Part shown: one piece after another, positions 1 through 8,256 of the stretch
Layout of the letters: each line of letters opens with the position of its first letter
Position numbering within the stretch: the stretch's first letter is position 1
NCBI RefSeq assembly: GCF_013149785.1
Contig: NZ_JABEZU010000001.1
Span: 62,001-126,000 of the forward strand
Origin: Isoptericola halotolerans
GTDB taxonomy: Bacteria > Actinomycetota > Actinomycetes > Actinomycetales > Cellulomonadaceae
Direction: 5' to 3'
Length of the DNA: 64,000 nt
Translations under genes and position numbers: made by a program
The notes under the pieces: generated by a model
Seen by the model: the letters and a program-made list of their open reading frames with translations, nothing else
The model's database searches: none
What the model was told of the DNA's origin: nothing

Positions 1-81
1 GAACACACAGGCCACCGTAGCGACCCGCGACCCGTCGTGCGCGGCACTCGATCAGGCCTTCGGGCTGCTGCAGTTCACCAG

Positions 82-612
82 CTACAGGCTGCTGAAGATC
101 CAGGTGGACGGCGCGTCGTATCCCGTGAGCCCACCCGGCTGGTTGCACGCCCCCAGGTCGAGCGACGCGAACGTGACCACCTGCGTGAGCGTCGAGCCCG
201 CAAGCGCCCCGCTGGTGATCGGCCCAGTGACGGTCAGCACGTAGGTGCCGTTGACCGTCGTCGAGGTCGAGAACCACGACCAGGCGCTCGTGACGGTCGA
301 GCCTCCGTTCCAGAAGATGGTCTGTGTCCCGCTTCCTCCGCCGAACAGCGTGGTGCGCGACTTCGTGACCTCGCCGCTGTAGTCCGCGGTGAACGACGTG
401 AGCGTCGGGTGGGTCAGGCTCACGCAGGACGCTTGGTCGTGGCCCGTGACCTCCAGGGTCTGGACGACGTTCGTGACTCCGGGGTCGTACGTGCCGACCG
501 AGTCGCCGACGCAGTTGACCACGGTCAGACTCGCTGCGGCTGGTGGCGCCGCGAGCAGGCCGGCGGCGGCCAGGAGTGCCGTGCTGGCGATGGCGTAGAG
601 GTACCTCTTCAT
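82..612 (-). CDS. Secreted hypothetical protein
   Basis: 176 aa. The first ~27 residues form a classical Sec signal peptide: Lys/Arg start, hydrophobic Ala/Leu core and a PPAAAS cleavage region. The mature part is rich in Ser, Thr and Gly with two cysteines that could pair, and looks like a beta-rich extracellular domain; I do not recognise the family. The ATG at 612 is preceded by GGGGAG, a fair ribosome binding site. It stands alone: about 130 bp separate it from the HAD gene upstream, and bases 1-81 beyond its stop hold no gene I can support. Function unknown; secretion is the only confident statement. Confidence 0.75.
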   Translation of the reverse strand: MKRYLYAIASTALLAAAGLLAAPPAAASLTVVNCVGDSVGTYDPGVTNVVQTLEVTGHDQASCVSLTHPTLTSFTADYSGEVTKSRTTLFGGGSGTQTIFWNGGSTVTSAWSWFSTSTTVNGTYVLTVTGPITSGALAGSTLTQVVTFASLDLGACNQPGGLTGYDAPSTWIFSSL

Positions 613-746
613 GGCTCACTCCCCAGGTGGCGAGCCGGCCCCGGTCGACACCGAGATGATGGCCCCGACTCGCCCATCCTCGGAGCGTCAGCCCGATCGC
701 GCAGCCATGCAGTTCCCAGCATCAGGGGTCGCCGGTGCGTGCCTGC

Positions 747-1427
747 CTAGCCCGAGAAGACCGCCGCCAGCGCGCTGCCGTCCAGGTCGGCGAGGAGCTC
801 GGCGACATCGGTGTAGGTCTCGACGGCACCGGCCTCGGTGAGCTCGTGCGCACCGACCCCGCCGCTGAGGACGCCGACGCACGGCACGCCGGCCCGCTCG
901 GCGGCGACGGCGTCCCACACCGAGTCCCCCAGGAAGACGGCCTGCGAGGCCTCGACACCTGCGGCCTCGAGCGCCACCTGCACGAGCTCGGGTTCCGGCT
1001 TGGACTCCTCGACGTCCTGCGCCGACGTCACGGCGTGCAGCAGGTCGTCCACGTCGAGCACCTCGCGCAGGCGTTCGAGCATCTCGGGGGACGCCGACGT
1101 CGCGAGCACCGGTCGCGCACCTCGTTCGCTGATGGTGCGCACGAGCTCTCGTGCGCCGTCGAACGCTCGCAGCAGGTGGGCGGACTCCGCCGCGTGCCGG
1201 GAGTGGTGCTCCTTGACCTGCTCCGCCGTCTCGTCCGACAGCTCCGCGCCGCTGAGCTCCGCCACGCGGGTCACCAGCTGTGGCCCGGCCATGCCGAGGG
1301 TCCGGTGCACGCGCCAGGCGTCGATCTCGATCCCGACGTCGCGAAAGGCGTGGACCCACGCGTCGACCTGCATGTAGTTCGAGTCGACCAGCGTCCCGTC
1401 GACGTCCAGCAGCACCGCGCCCGTCAT
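747..1427 (-). CDS. HAD-family phosphatase
   Basis: 226 aa, normal length for a subfamily IA HAD hydrolase (phosphoglycolate phosphatase/beta-phosphoglucomutase-like). All four motifs are visible: DVDGT with nucleophile Asp8 and acid/base Asp10, Thr110/Ser111, Lys143 in SKPEP, and GDSVWD with Asp168 and Asp172. A helical cap should lie at about residues 18-85. It probably dephosphorylates a small phosphorylated metabolite in the cytoplasm; the substrate cannot be read from sequence. The kinase-like gene at 1516-2004 lies upstream on the same strand, 88 bp away, so co-transcription is possible. Confidence 0.85.
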   Translation of the reverse strand: MTGAVLLDVDGTLVDSNYMQVDAWVHAFRDVGIEIDAWRVHRTLGMAGPQLVTRVAELSGAELSDETAEQVKEHHSRHAAESAHLLRAFDGARELVRTISERGARPVLATSASPEMLERLREVLDVDDLLHAVTSAQDVEESKPEPELVQVALEAAGVEASQAVFLGDSVWDAVAAERAGVPCVGVLSGGVGAHELTEAGAVETYTDVAELLADLDGSALAAVFSG

Positions 1428-1515
1428 GCGGGCCGCCGGTGCGGGGACACGGTCTGTGCGTCAGGAGTCATCTGTCGATCCTGCGGGCAGAGCCGCTATC
1501 CCGCCACCTCGGCGC

Positions 1516-2004
1516 TCAGGCGGGAGCGGCCGGGCCCAGGTGGTGCTCCAGCACCTCGAGAGGACCCTCGTCCGGCGTCGGAGGCTCGAAGGCGTCGAGG
1601 TAGCGCAGCGCGGTCTCGCGGGTGACCAGCACGTCGTCGGGCCCGGAGCCGGTACGGCGGGCGAGGCGCTCGAGGACGACCTCGCGCGGCGCAGGCAGGT
1701 AGATCGTCACCGGGACCACTCCGAGGGGGCGCAGCAGGTCCCGGTACTCGTCGCGCATGGCGCGCGACCAGAACGACAGGTCGACGACGATGTCGCATCC
1801 TGCTCTCACGAGGTCCACGCACTCGCGCTGCAGCTCCGCCTTCAGCCGGTCGGTGACGTCGTCGGGCAGGGGGTGATCCCGGAAGCCCTCGCGCCAGGCG
1901 GCGACGTCGAGGGACAGGCGTGCCCAGCCCTGGGCCTCCAGTGCGCGGGCGCGCGTGGACTTGCCGAACCCGGCGGGACCGCACAGCAGGAACACCCGGC
2001 TCAT
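1516..2004 (-). CDS. Small P-loop kinase-like ATPase
   Basis: 162 aa. Walker A is GPAGFGKST at residues 9-17, at the very N-terminus. A VDLSF strand follows mid-protein, then an Arg-rich lid-like segment (EVVLERLARRTGSG). This is the layout of the AAA_33/zeta-toxin-like small-molecule kinase group (shikimate, gluconate or aminoglycoside-type kinases). Likely a cytoplasmic ATP-dependent phosphotransferase of unknown substrate. No antitoxin-like partner precedes it, so a toxin role is unlikely. The start at 2004 puts the P-loop at the usual distance from the N-terminus. Confidence 0.75.
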   Translation of the reverse strand: MSRVFLLCGPAGFGKSTRARALEAQGWARLSLDVAAWREGFRDHPLPDDVTDRLKAELQRECVDLVRAGCDIVVDLSFWSRAMRDEYRDLLRPLGVVPVTIYLPAPREVVLERLARRTGSGPDDVLVTRETALRYLDAFEPPTPDEGPLEVLEHHLGPAAPA

Positions 2005-2041
2005 GCGCCGAGGCTAGCGCGCCGGGCGCGGGCTGCCGCGA

Positions 2042-3577
2042 TCATGCGGCTTCTCGGTGCTCTCGGTGTCCTGCACGGGCTGGCTCCCGGAGATCGTCGA
2101 ACGCGTCGCCGCGGGTCCCGTCGGTGTCGCCGATCGGGTTGCCGTGCCGGTCGCGGAACTCCCAGCAACCCTCTCGCCAGCGCATCGTGACGCCCTGTCC
2201 GTCGACCCGGTCGTGGTGGTGCCAGCACAGCAGCGCCCCGTTGTCGACGCTGGTGCTTCCGCCGTCGGCCCAGTGCGTGACGGCGTGGTGGACCTCGCAC
2301 CGGCTCGGTGGTTCCTGGCATCCGGGCCAGGTGCAGTACCGGTCTCGCGCGATCACGGCCCGACGCAGCTGTCCGGTGACGGTCCGGCGACTTCGACCGA
2401 CGTCCAGGACCTGACTGTCCGGTCCGAAGACGATCCGGGACATCTCGCTGTCACAGGCGAGCCGGCGCAGGAGCGACGACGGCAGCGGGCCGCGTCCGTC
2501 CGCGAAGACCGGGAGGTCGTTGCCGGCGAGATGGTCGTCGTCTGTCCCGTCGCGCCTCCCGTCCTCTGTGCCATCACCGGCGTGGGCGTCAAGGACCCGG
2601 TGCGGACCGACGCCGGAGGTTCCCGCCGCCGTGCGGGCGGCGTCGGCGGCTGTCGTCGTGGAGGCGTGGTCCGTGGAGGCGAGCGCCCTGCGCAGCTCGC
2701 CGAGGCCGACGGTGACGTTCAGGTGGGGGCGGACCGACGCACCGGTGCCCACGGAGGCGTTGTCGAGGGCGATCCGGGCGAGGTCGGCGATGCCCTGGGC
2801 CCTGCGCTGCGTGGAGGTCCGGGTGTCCGCAGCAGCGGGCGCCCCGACGACGCTGTCGAGCGCGGCGCGCAGTACCTGCCCGTGCTCCTCGGTGAGGAAC
2901 CCCGCCACGTGGTAGCCGTCCCAGGTGGGCGAGATCTCGAAGAACTCCTTCTCGCGGGAGCGGGCGTACCCGCGCTCGTCGGACTCGGGGTCGGCGACGT
3001 GCGCGAACCGTCGCAGCATGCGACGGAAGGGGCCGACCGGGTAGCGCGTCGCGAGACCGATCAGGAACTCCTCACCGGTCGGTGGTACCTGGTCATCGGA
3101 CGTCGCAGCCGCTCCTGGCTCGTTCGCACCGGGCGCCTCCACCGGAGCCGCCAGGGCCTCACGGCGGGCCCGAGACGTCGGGGCGACGTCCACCATCGCC
3201 CGCACGTGGTCCGCGCCGACGGTCCCTCGAGCGGCCGCGAGGGCCGTGGCGGGCAGCACGTCGCGAAGGGTCTTCGCCGTTCGCACCTCGCGGCGCGCGG
3301 TGGCCAGTGTGACGTCCTGCGTCCGGGACAGCCAGTGCGCGAACGACCGGGACCCGTCGAGAGCCCACGCCCCGGCGTCGTCGAGCTCCGCGAGCCACCG
3401 CAGACGGACGGCGTCGAGTCGCTCCTCGATCGTCCGGAGCCTCGCGGTCAGCCCGGCCAGGGCGCCGACGTCGTCGCCCTGCGTTGCGGCGGCCAGGCCG
3501 TCGGCGGCCAGGCCGTCGGCTGCCAGGGCGTCGACGGCGGAGTCGAGCGCGGCGAGCGCGTCCTGCGGCGTCGTCAT
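2042..3577 (-). CDS. DUF222/13E12-type HNH endonuclease
   Basis: 511 aa from the ATG at 3577, chosen because AGGGGGG lies 4 bases upstream; an in-frame start at 3622 would lie within the promoter. The long helical N-terminal domain is the DUF222 (REP13E12) type, with a variable Gly/Asp/Thr-rich linker around residues 290-350. The C-terminal HNH module (about residues 410-470) shows Cys415/Cys420 and Cys451/His454 as likely zinc ligands, His430-His431 and Asn446 as the catalytic signature. Such proteins are multi-copy in actinobacteria and their biological role is unsettled. A perfect SOS box in the promoter indicates DNA-damage induction. The N-terminus carries a short in-frame repeat. Confidence 0.9.
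   Translation of the reverse strand: MTTPQDALAALDSAVDALAADGLAADGLAAATQGDDVGALAGLTARLRTIEERLDAVRLRWLAELDDAGAWALDGSRSFAHWLSRTQDVTLATARREVRTAKTLRDVLPATALAAARGTVGADHVRAMVDVAPTSRARREALAAPVEAPGANEPGAAATSDDQVPPTGEEFLIGLATRYPVGPFRRMLRRFAHVADPESDERGYARSREKEFFEISPTWDGYHVAGFLTEEHGQVLRAALDSVVGAPAAADTRTSTQRRAQGIADLARIALDNASVGTGASVRPHLNVTVGLGELRRALASTDHASTTTAADAARTAAGTSGVGPHRVLDAHAGDGTEDGRRDGTDDDHLAGNDLPVFADGRGPLPSSLLRRLACDSEMSRIVFGPDSQVLDVGRSRRTVTGQLRRAVIARDRYCTWPGCQEPPSRCEVHHAVTHWADGGSTSVDNGALLCWHHHDRVDGQGVTMRWREGCWEFRDRHGNPIGDTDGTRGDAFDDLREPARAGHREHREAA
3488..3532 (-). repeat. Three in-frame 15-bp tandem units in the HNH gene
   Basis: Two identical copies of GGCGGCCAGGCCGTC (plus-strand reading) and a third with two changes lie head to tail. 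Each is five codons, so they add ADGLA-type repeats after residue 10 without breaking the frame. Copy number could vary by slippage and change the N-terminal length. Confidence 0.7.
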
Positions 3578-3626
3578 CGTCCCCCCTGGTCGTCGCGGCG
3601 GGCACTTCGGCTCCGCCTGCACGCCG

Positions 3627-3648
3627 ATCTTATCGAACAGACGTTCGA
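3627..3648 (-). promoter_or_regulatory. SOS box overlapping the HNH gene promoter
   Basis: TCGAACAGACGTTCGA (3633-3648) is a perfect match to the actinobacterial/Bacillus LexA site CGAAC-N4-GTTCG. On the minus strand it directly abuts TAAGAT (3627-3632), a good -10 box, so LexA would occlude polymerase. The start codon is 50 bp downstream with an AGGGGGG ribosome binding site. Known 13E12-repeat genes in mycobacteria also carry SOS boxes. Confidence 0.88.
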
Positions 3649-3821
3649 ACTACCAGGTCAGCAGGGGTATTCTTCGAATCTGTGGACGGCATGACGGTCC
3701 ACAGGCGCGGCCGTGGCCTCCAGGCCTTGCAACGGCTGACGGGTGACCGGCGTGGGCGGGCCGCGGCGTCCGCTCGAGCGCACCCGGCGCACGCTGGAGC
3801 GCATCCGGCGGGACGACCAGG

Positions 3822-4274
3822 TCAGCGCCGCGTCAGCCGCACCACGGGGATCTGGCGGTCCGTCTTGCGTTCGTAGCCCGCGAACTGCTTCGCCTCGGCC
3901 TTGATCCGCTCCCACGCGACGGTGCGGCCCTCGCCCTGCAGCTCGGTGGCGGAGACGGGGATCGTCTCGCCGGCGAGCTCGATGGTGACCGCGTCGGGGT
4001 GGGCGGCCAGGTTGCGGTACCAGCCGGGGTTCGCCGCGTCGCCGCCGGAGGACGCCACGACCAGCCAGGCGTCGCCGTCGGGGAACCACGCCAGCGGGGT
4101 GGAGCGCGGCTGCCCGCTCGTGCGGCCCGTCGTGGTCAGCACCAGCAGCCTGACGCCCAGCGTGCTGCCCCGCGCGCGGCGGGCACGCCAGGACGCGATC
4201 CTGTTGGCCCACTTCATGAGCGGGCCACCGGGTATGCCGGCGCCGTACGTGCCCTGCGGGTGACTGAAGGGCAT
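3822..4274 (-). CDS. Deazaflavin-type nitroreductase family protein
   Basis: 150 aa, typical for the DDN/DUF385 split-barrel family. The signature region LLVLTTTGRTSGQPRSTPL is followed by the WLVVASSGGDAANPGWYRNL segment that contacts cofactor F420 in characterised mycobacterial members. These proteins reduce quinones or nitro compounds with F420H2, or simply bind F420 or flavin; the substrate is unknown here. ATG at 4274 has AGGGAGAA upstream. The gene is monocistronic, and the ~240 bp beyond its start up to the neighbouring SDR gene carry no other signal I trust. Confidence 0.85.
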   Translation of the reverse strand: MPFSHPQGTYGAGIPGGPLMKWANRIASWRARRARGSTLGVRLLVLTTTGRTSGQPRSTPLAWFPDGDAWLVVASSGGDAANPGWYRNLAAHPDAVTIELAGETIPVSATELQGEGRTVAWERIKAEAKQFAGYERKTDRQIPVVRLTRR

Positions 4275-4344
4275 GGATGGGTTCTCCCTGGTCGGCGGTG
4301 ACGTGCTGCTCCGACGAGGCTACGCGGCCGGGGCAGAGCCACCG

Positions 4345-5241
4345 TCACTGCAGCCCGAAGCCACCGTCCGTCGTCAGCCGCTGACCCACCATCCACGACC
4401 CGGCCGGGCTCACGAGCCAGCCGATGAGCCGGGCGGGGTCGGTCGGCTCGCCCCAGCGGCCGAACGGCGTCGCCGCGCGCAGCTCCTCGAGCTCTGCCAG
4501 GGGCCGGTCGGTGGTGCCAGGGTCGAGGTAGCCGGTGTTCACCGGTCCCGGGTTCACGGTGTTGAGGACGATGCCCAGCTCGAGCAGCTCGGCCGCCACG
4601 GTCGCGGTCACCCCGGCCAGTGCCGCCTTGGAGGTCGCGTAGGCGACCTCGCCGCGCATCGGCCCGGCCTCCTGTCCCGAGGTCATCCACACCACCTTCG
4701 GCGCGGTCGCCGGGTCCGACGGCGCAGCAGGGTCCGACGGCGCGGCGCGGCCCAGGCGTTCGCCGGGACGCGACGTCGTGCCCGGCTCGTCCCGGCGAGA
4801 CTGCTGGGCGAAGCGGCGGGTCAGGAGCAGCGTGGAGCGGGTGTTCGTCGCCCAGAACGCGTCCAGGGCGGCCGCGGACATGTCGAGGATCGACCCGTCA
4901 CCGCCGCTGCGGGCGTGGTTGCACACCAGGATCTCGACCGTTCCGGTGAGCGCTCGCGCATCGTCGAAGAGCTCGTCGACCTGGGCGGGGTCGCGCAGGT
5001 CCCCGCCCTGCGCACCGCAGACGGCGTCGCCCCGCAGCGCCTCGCGGACACCATGCTCGACCGCGTCGAGGTCGTCGGCGCCCCACGGCTGGTCGGCGTC
5101 GTGCGGGGCGTAGTGGTGGGTGAACACGTTCGCGCCGAGCCCTGCGAGCTCGCGGGCCACGGCGTAGCCGATGCCCTGGCGTCGCGAGACACCCGTGACG
5201 AGCGCGGTGCGGCCGGCGAGGGGAAGGTCGTGGTGGGTCAT
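4345..5241 (-). CDS. SDR-family oxidoreductase
   Basis: 298 aa from the ATG at 5241; longer readings upstream are non-conserved Arg-rich sequence. The Rossmann nucleotide motif is TGVSRRQGIG (16-25), with Asn133, Ser188 and the YxxxK pair Tyr201/Lys205 as catalytic residues. It ends with the usual WMVGQRLTTDGGF cap of 3-oxoacyl-reductase-like SDRs. A low-complexity insertion at residues ~151-181 with a repeated PSDPA unit is unusual for the family and probably forms a surface loop. Likely an NAD(P)H-dependent reductase of unknown substrate. The regulator gene at 5336-6313 lies upstream on the same strand, 94 bp away. Confidence 0.85.
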   Translation of the reverse strand: MTHHDLPLAGRTALVTGVSRRQGIGYAVARELAGLGANVFTHHYAPHDADQPWGADDLDAVEHGVREALRGDAVCGAQGGDLRDPAQVDELFDDARALTGTVEILVCNHARSGGDGSILDMSAAALDAFWATNTRSTLLLTRRFAQQSRRDEPGTTSRPGERLGRAAPSDPAAPSDPATAPKVVWMTSGQEAGPMRGEVAYATSKAALAGVTATVAAELLELGIVLNTVNPGPVNTGYLDPGTTDRPLAELEELRAATPFGRWGEPTDPARLIGWLVSPAGSWMVGQRLTTDGGFGLQ

Positions 5242-5335
5242 GCCGGTGACCGTAGCGACGAGGCCGCCGCGCGGCCGAGCGGATATCCGACCCGGGTGGC
5301 GCGCCGTTCGCCGCACCTCGGCCCCGCCGAGCACC

Positions 5336-6313
5336 TCACCCCCCGACGAGCGCCTCGCCCAGCGGGGTGCGCACGTGCACCACGCGCGCACCCTCGCGGT
5401 GGGAGTCGACGAGCCGGGCGGCGCGCAGCCGGGACAGGTGGTGGGACGCGGTGGAGATCGCGAGCCCTTCGGCGGCGGCGACCTCGCTGGTGGACAGTGG
5501 CGCTCGCAGCGCGAGGAGCACGCCGGCCCGGCCGGCGCCCAGGACGCCGGCCAGCGCGTCCGGCGTGCCGGTCGGTTCGTCCGCCCATCGTTCGGAGATC
5601 CCGAGCGCCGGGTAGAAGAGTGTCGGCTGGGCCGGAGGTTCGGTCACGACGGCGCAGCGCGGGGCCATGACCGACGGCGCCAGGACGAGGCCGCTGCCCG
5701 CGCAGTCCAGCACCTCGCCGTGCAGCCGCAGCCGCACGTGCACCGCGTCCGTCCCCCAGGTGACGGCCTCGTGCAACGTGTCGACCATCGCGCCCAGGCC
5801 GTGCGTCGTCGTGCGGCGCGAGCGCGTACCGACGTCGGCGCGCAGGAGGCGCTCGAGCTGCAGCCAGTACGGGGCCAGGACGGCGTCCCACACCTGCTGC
5901 CAGGCGTCGGCGACGGCGGCCCGTGTCCCGACCAGGTCGTCCGCCAGGGCCTGTAGGAGCCGTTGCTCGGCGCCGCTGGTGCGGGCGACGCGCTTGAGCA
6001 GGTCCACCCGCATCGGCTCCAGGGCGGTCTCACGGAGCCGTTCGACCTCCTCGTCGGGGTCGAGGTCCCAGCCGGGCGTGGAGGTGAGGAAGTCCGGGAC
6101 GTACCCGTCGGGGCCGACCAGGAGCCGCAGGAGCCCGAGGGCGCGCGACGGGACGTCGTGGCGCGACCGTCGCACCCAGCCCCAGTGCAGCGGGTGGTAC
6201 TCCGGGCGGCCGAGCACCCGGACCGCGTGCGCGAGCTCGTGACCGGGGGAGATCCCGAACCGGATGGCGGAGAGGTCGCCCGGCGTGAGCCGGAACTCGA
6301 CGTTTCGATGCAC
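5336..6313 (-). CDS. ArsR/DUF5937-type transcriptional regulator
   Basis: 325 aa. The C-terminal ~70 residues form a winged helix (LSTSEVAAAEGLAISTASHHLSRLRAARLVDSHREG) of ArsR type. The N-terminal ~240 residues match the DUF5937 sensor region as I remember it. The start is a GTG at 6313 that appears to be the first codon of a leaderless message. A palindrome covers this start, so the protein probably represses itself and may control the divergent cupin/DUF4287 pair at 6402-7030. No metal-binding cysteine pair is evident, so the ligand is probably organic. Confidence 0.8.
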   Translation of the reverse strand: MHRNVEFRLTPGDLSAIRFGISPGHELAHAVRVLGRPEYHPLHWGWVRRSRHDVPSRALGLLRLLVGPDGYVPDFLTSTPGWDLDPDEEVERLRETALEPMRVDLLKRVARTSGAEQRLLQALADDLVGTRAAVADAWQQVWDAVLAPYWLQLERLLRADVGTRSRRTTTHGLGAMVDTLHEAVTWGTDAVHVRLRLHGEVLDCAGSGLVLAPSVMAPRCAVVTEPPAQPTLFYPALGISERWADEPTGTPDALAGVLGAGRAGVLLALRAPLSTSEVAAAEGLAISTASHHLSRLRAARLVDSHREGARVVHVRTPLGEALVGG

Positions 6314-6325
6314 ATCGAAACTCTA
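6303..6325 (-). promoter_or_regulatory. Leaderless promoter with palindromic operator on the start codon
   Basis: TTTCGATG and CATCGAAA (6303-6320) are perfect inverted arms with a 2-nt centre. On the minus strand TAGAGT (6320-6325) is a -10 box ending 6 nt before the GTG at 6313. The operator therefore spans the predicted transcription start and first codons of the ArsR-type gene, the arrangement expected for autorepression. Confidence 0.7.
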
Positions 6326-6401
6326 GGCACCGGGCGGGGCGCTCGCCAGGCTTGTCCCACCCCGGCCGCACGGACCGGGAGCAGCAGCACCTGGAGGAGC
6401 C

Positions 6402-6737
6402 ATGACCTCGGTCGTCACCGCGGACGCGATCCGCATCCCGGGCTCGCGCACCCTGCGCTTCGAGGGGCGTGACCACGGGTCGGAGGTCTCGTTCTTCCTC
6501 GTCACGAACGAGCCGGGGCAGGGACCAGGGCCGCACCGTCACCCCTATACCGAGACGTGGTCCGTGCTCGAGGGCGAGGCCACGATCACCGTCGGCGACG
6601 AGACCGTCGTCGCCCGGGCCGGGGACACCGCCGTCGTGCAGCCCGGCGTCTGGCACGGCTTCACCAGCACCGGGGCCGGCACCCTGCGCATGATCTGCAT
6701 CCACGCGTCCGCCACCATGATCCAGGAGAACCGCTGA
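6402..6737 (+). CDS. Cupin-domain protein
   Basis: 111 aa single-domain cupin. Motif 1 gives His45, His47 and Glu51 (HRHPYTETWSVLEG), and motif 2 gives His85 (PGVWHGF), the full 3-His-1-Glu metal set. Proteins of this size are small dioxygenases, isomerases or sensors; which one cannot be told. GGAGG lies 5 nt before the ATG. It is divergent from the ArsR-type regulator and overlaps the next gene by one base (TGATG), so both are probably translated from one message under that regulator. Confidence 0.85.
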   Translation: MTSVVTADAIRIPGSRTLRFEGRDHGSEVSFFLVTNEPGQGPGPHRHPYTETWSVLEGEATITVGDETVVARAGDTAVVQPGVWHGFTSTGAGTLRMICIHASATMIQENR

Positions 6738-7030
6738 TGTCCTTCCAGGCCTACCTCGACGCCGTCGAGACCAAGACCGGGCTCACCCCGCGCCAGCTCG
6801 TCGACGCCGCCACCGAGCAGGGGTTCGGCACCGGCAGCAAGGCGACCCCCGTGGCGACGTGGCTCAAGGAGACGTACGGGATCGGCCACGGCCACGCGAT
6901 GGCCATGACCCACGTGATCACCAAGGGTGACCGGATCAGCAGCAAGCACGTCGGCTCCGACGGCGCGCACCGCGACGCGAGCGACCGGCTGTGGCTCGAC
7001 GGGAAGGACTCGCGGCCCGACGACTGGTGA
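6737..7030 (+). CDS. DUF4287 domain protein
   Basis: 97 aa. It opens with the MSFQAYLDAVETKTGLTP signature of DUF4287 and continues with a second conserved patch (WLKETYGIGHGHAMAM). The family is small, cytoplasmic and uncharacterised; members often sit beside DUF5655 or cupin genes. The last ~25 residues are Asp/Arg-rich. The ATG overlaps the cupin stop codon by one base, implying translational coupling. No catalytic residues can be named. Confidence 0.85.
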   Translation: MSFQAYLDAVETKTGLTPRQLVDAATEQGFGTGSKATPVATWLKETYGIGHGHAMAMTHVITKGDRISSKHVGSDGAHRDASDRLWLDGKDSRPDDW

Positions 7031-7092
7031 GGGACCGGTCAGGCGTCGGCCCCGAGCCGGTCCTCCACCTCGAGCCCCGCGCTGTGCGGCAG

Positions 7093-8256
7093 TCACGGGT
7101 CGGGGAACGACCCGCTCCCGAACAGGATCCGGCGCGCGGCGGCCCGCCCGGGCGGCGTCCGCAGCAGCGCGATCCCCGCCGCCGCGGCCGCCGGCGTGCG
7201 CACCATCGACAGCCCCCGCCGCATCGTCAGCCGGCCGCGGAAGCGTGCCCGCAGCGCGGCGCCGTCGTAGCGACGCAGCACGTCCCGGCGTCCCGTGCGC
7301 AGGGCGTCGTCGAGGACGTCGACGGCGTGCTCGGACAGCCGCAGGCACGGGTCCAGCCCGCCGGCGGTCAGCGGCGAGACGGCCCCCGCCGCGTCCCCGA
7401 CGAGCAGCCCGTGCGGGCTCGCGATCCGGCGCAGCAGCCCGCCGACGGGGATCGGTCCGCCCCGGCGCTCCAGCTGCGCCCCCGGCCCGACGGCGGCAGG
7501 CCCGGTACCGTCACCTGCCGTCGCGGCGTGGCCCGGACGCGGCACGCCGTCGAGACCCGGTGCCGTGGCCGCGAACTCCCGCAGCGCCCGCCTCATCCCG
7601 CGGGGGTAGCGCTCGGCGTAGCCGGCGACGCCCACGTGGACCTGGTGGCCGTCGTCGAGCACCCAGGCGAGGTAGCCCGGCGCGAGGCGGGGGTCGACGA
7701 CGCAGTGGAACGCGGGCACGACGTCTCGGCGGGGCGCGGCGTAGACCTCTTCGGCCCCGACGAGCATCTCGGTGTTGCGGCCCAGGCCGAGCTCACGGGC
7801 GACCGCCGACCGTGCGCCGTCGGCCCCCACGACGAACCGTGCGTGCACCCCCGCCGGGCCGTCCGGGCCGTGCAGCACGTGGCGCCCGTCGCGGCGTCCG
7901 GCGTACCGGGTGCCGAGCAGGATGCGCACGCCGGCCGCCGCTGCCGCGCGCGCCTGGGTGACGTAGAGCGGTGCCATGTCACCCACGCGGTACTCGTCGT
8001 GGGCGCTGTCGAGGACGACGGGGCGACGGTGCGACGGCGGGTAGAGCACCATGCGGCGGATCGGCGGGCCGAGATGCTCGGGCGGCAGGTCGAAGTCCTC
8101 CAGGGTGCGGCGCACGAAGATCCCCGTCGTCCGCACGGTGCCGTCGAGGCGGGTGCGGCGCTCGGCGAGCACGACGTCGTGGCCGCGCCGGGCGAGCGCG
8201 GTGGCGGTGTGCAGCCCGGCCAGGCCGGCACCGACGACGAGCACGTCAGTCCGCAT
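7093..8256 (-). CDS. FAD-dependent geranylgeranyl-reductase-like oxidoreductase
   Basis: 387 aa from the ATG at 8256. The FAD-binding GAGLAG dinucleotide motif is at residues 9-14, GADGARS mid-protein, and the second FAD motif is VGDAAGAVSPLTAGGLDPCL. This is the p-hydroxybenzoate hydroxylase fold seen in geranylgeranyl reductases and flavin monooxygenases. Probably reduces or oxidises a hydrophobic substrate in the cytoplasm or at the membrane. Its start lies within the 3' end of the XRE gene (11-bp overlap), so it is coupled to the DUF2975-XRE pair, an unusual partner. The C-terminus is Arg-rich. Confidence 0.85.
   Translation of the reverse strand: MRTDVLVVGAGLAGLHTATALARRGHDVVLAERRTRLDGTVRTTGIFVRRTLEDFDLPPEHLGPPIRRMVLYPPSHRRPVVLDSAHDEYRVGDMAPLYVTQARAAAAAGVRILLGTRYAGRRDGRHVLHGPDGPAGVHARFVVGADGARSAVARELGLGRNTEMLVGAEEVYAAPRRDVVPAFHCVVDPRLAPGYLAWVLDDGHQVHVGVAGYAERYPRGMRRALREFAATAPGLDGVPRPGHAATAGDGTGPAAVGPGAQLERRGGPIPVGGLLRRIASPHGLLVGDAAGAVSPLTAGGLDPCLRLSEHAVDVLDDALRTGRRDVLRRYDGAALRARFRGRLTMRRGLSMVRTPAAAAAGIALLRTPPGRAAARRILFGSGSFPDP

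Noticed and set aside
1-81. 3' end of a gene running in from the left edge
   Set aside because: A plus-strand frame reads protein-like for ~35 codons (ATRDPSCAALDQAFGLLQF), but it runs on into the antisense of the secreted-protein gene and cannot be judged from this window.
1516-2004. Zeta-toxin of a toxin-antitoxin pair
   Set aside because: The P-loop resembles zeta-type kinases but no small antitoxin gene precedes it and the neighbour is a HAD phosphatase.
2057-3694. 545-codon frame antisense to the HNH nuclease
   Set aside because: Mirror frame of a confident gene; no recognisable protein.
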